A stretch of 38,075 nt of DNA from positions 1 to 38,075 of the forward strand of contig CAZRQU010000010.1 of assembly GCA_964602485.1 (NCBI GenBank). The letters run 5' to 3'. This document shows positions 37,771 to 38,075 of the stretch, one piece after another. Source of the stretch: WJLG01 sp964602485 (GTDB taxonomy: Bacteria; Patescibacteriota; Patescibacteriia; Patescibacteriales; WJLG01). The notes beneath the pieces are model-generated. The model did no database searches and had not been told where the DNA came from. It was given only the letters and a program-made list of their open reading frames with translations. Positions within the stretch are counted from its first letter, which is position 1; each line of letters opens with the position of its first letter. A program made the translations under genes and the position numbers.

Positions 37771-38075
37771 CTATACTAAGTTATTAAAATAATAATTATC
37801 TTTTAGTATTCCTTTTAAAGAGCTTCTATCAATAAGAATAATACTCCCTTGAGGCCAAGCATTAACATCTCTTCGTGCAATATCAGCATTAGTAATTAAA
37901 ATTACTTTTTCACCTTGCTTGCTATAATATTCTAATTGTTTATACACATTCTTTAAATTTATATTAGATATATTTTTCTTTATTTCTACTATATAATTTC
38001 TTTCGTCCCGACTAATATAAAAATCATCTTTTCTTCCACCCTGCTCTTTTTGTTTATTTACTTTAAAACCCAGCT
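37771..38075 (-). CDS. PD-(D/E)XK-like nuclease domain, partial, C-terminal 100 aa
   Basis: The frame runs off the right edge and ends at TAG 37771-37773. GGRKDDFYISRDERNYIVEI followed by KKN fits the D..E-x-K core of the PD-(D/E)XK nuclease fold, and KNVYKQLEYYSKQGEKVILI looks like the following helix and strand. Such domains occur in restriction enzymes, VRR-NUC or other DNA-processing proteins and in DUF91-like relatives. The DNA is AT-rich again, as in the left part of the window, so this may begin a second accessory block. Only the C-terminal part is visible and no partner gene can be checked. Confidence 0.6.
   Translation of the reverse strand, partial: LGFKVNKQKEQGGRKDDFYISRDERNYIVEIKKNISNINLKNVYKQLEYYSKQGEKVILITNADIARRDVNAWPQGSIILIDRSSLKGILKDNYYFNNLV

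Overview
The window looks like a chromosomal segment of a Patescibacteria (Candidate Phyla Radiation, probably Parcubacteria-like) genome. This is inferred from gene content, not from a marker phylogeny. Pointers are a threonyl-tRNA synthetase without its TGS domain, a DnaG with a degenerate zinc ribbon, a lysine-rich RpoD N-terminus, an ECF sigma factor paired with a DUF5667-like partner, a very large S-layer-like protein, few strong Shine-Dalgarno sites, and intergenic spaces full of word-like AT-rich repeats.

Layout. Bases 1-7200 are clearly more AT-rich than the rest and read as accessory DNA. They hold a class II tRNA (Leu-UAA-like) inside a long inverted repeat; a small operon of an AbrB-like protein, two unknowns and a TIGR04255-like gene cut by an IS200/REP-type element; an IS3 remnant; a compact RiPP-like cassette (30-residue precursor plus radical SAM/SPASM maturase); and thrS behind a T-box leader. 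At 7.2-8.0 kb lie a degenerate tRNA 3' end and a tRNA-Asn(GUU) interrupted by a 307-nt group I intron, which may mark an island boundary. From 8.0 to 37.5 kb the DNA is ordinary chromosome: rpoD-dnaG; several large secreted or membrane proteins (a 1237-aa peptidase/thermonuclease/lamin-tail protein, a HEAT-like protein, a zinc-ribbon/coiled-coil protein, an O-antigen ligase-TPR protein, a 1147-aa S-layer-like protein); an ECF sigma/anti-sigma pair; an HTH gene behind three palindromes; HU; DAHP synthase behind a leader-peptide attenuator; paired lipoproteins; pyrF-pyrE; and greA. The right edge cuts a PD-(D/E)XK-like nuclease gene.

How it works together. RNA-level control is the recurring theme. 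thrS has a T-box with mutually exclusive antiterminator and terminator. The DAHP synthase gene has a 29-residue leader peptide rich in Phe/Tyr/Trp codons, followed by competing hairpins. The O-antigen ligase gene, the precursor/maturase pair and the dnaG-rpoD junction each carry an internal hairpin. The long leaders of the 1237-aa and 1147-aa proteins hold elaborate multi-branched inverted repeats that I cannot assign to any known RNA family. The most promising novel systems are the RiPP-like cassette (3731-5020), the aromatic attenuator (32360-32544) and the intron-bearing tRNA-Asn (7451-7829).
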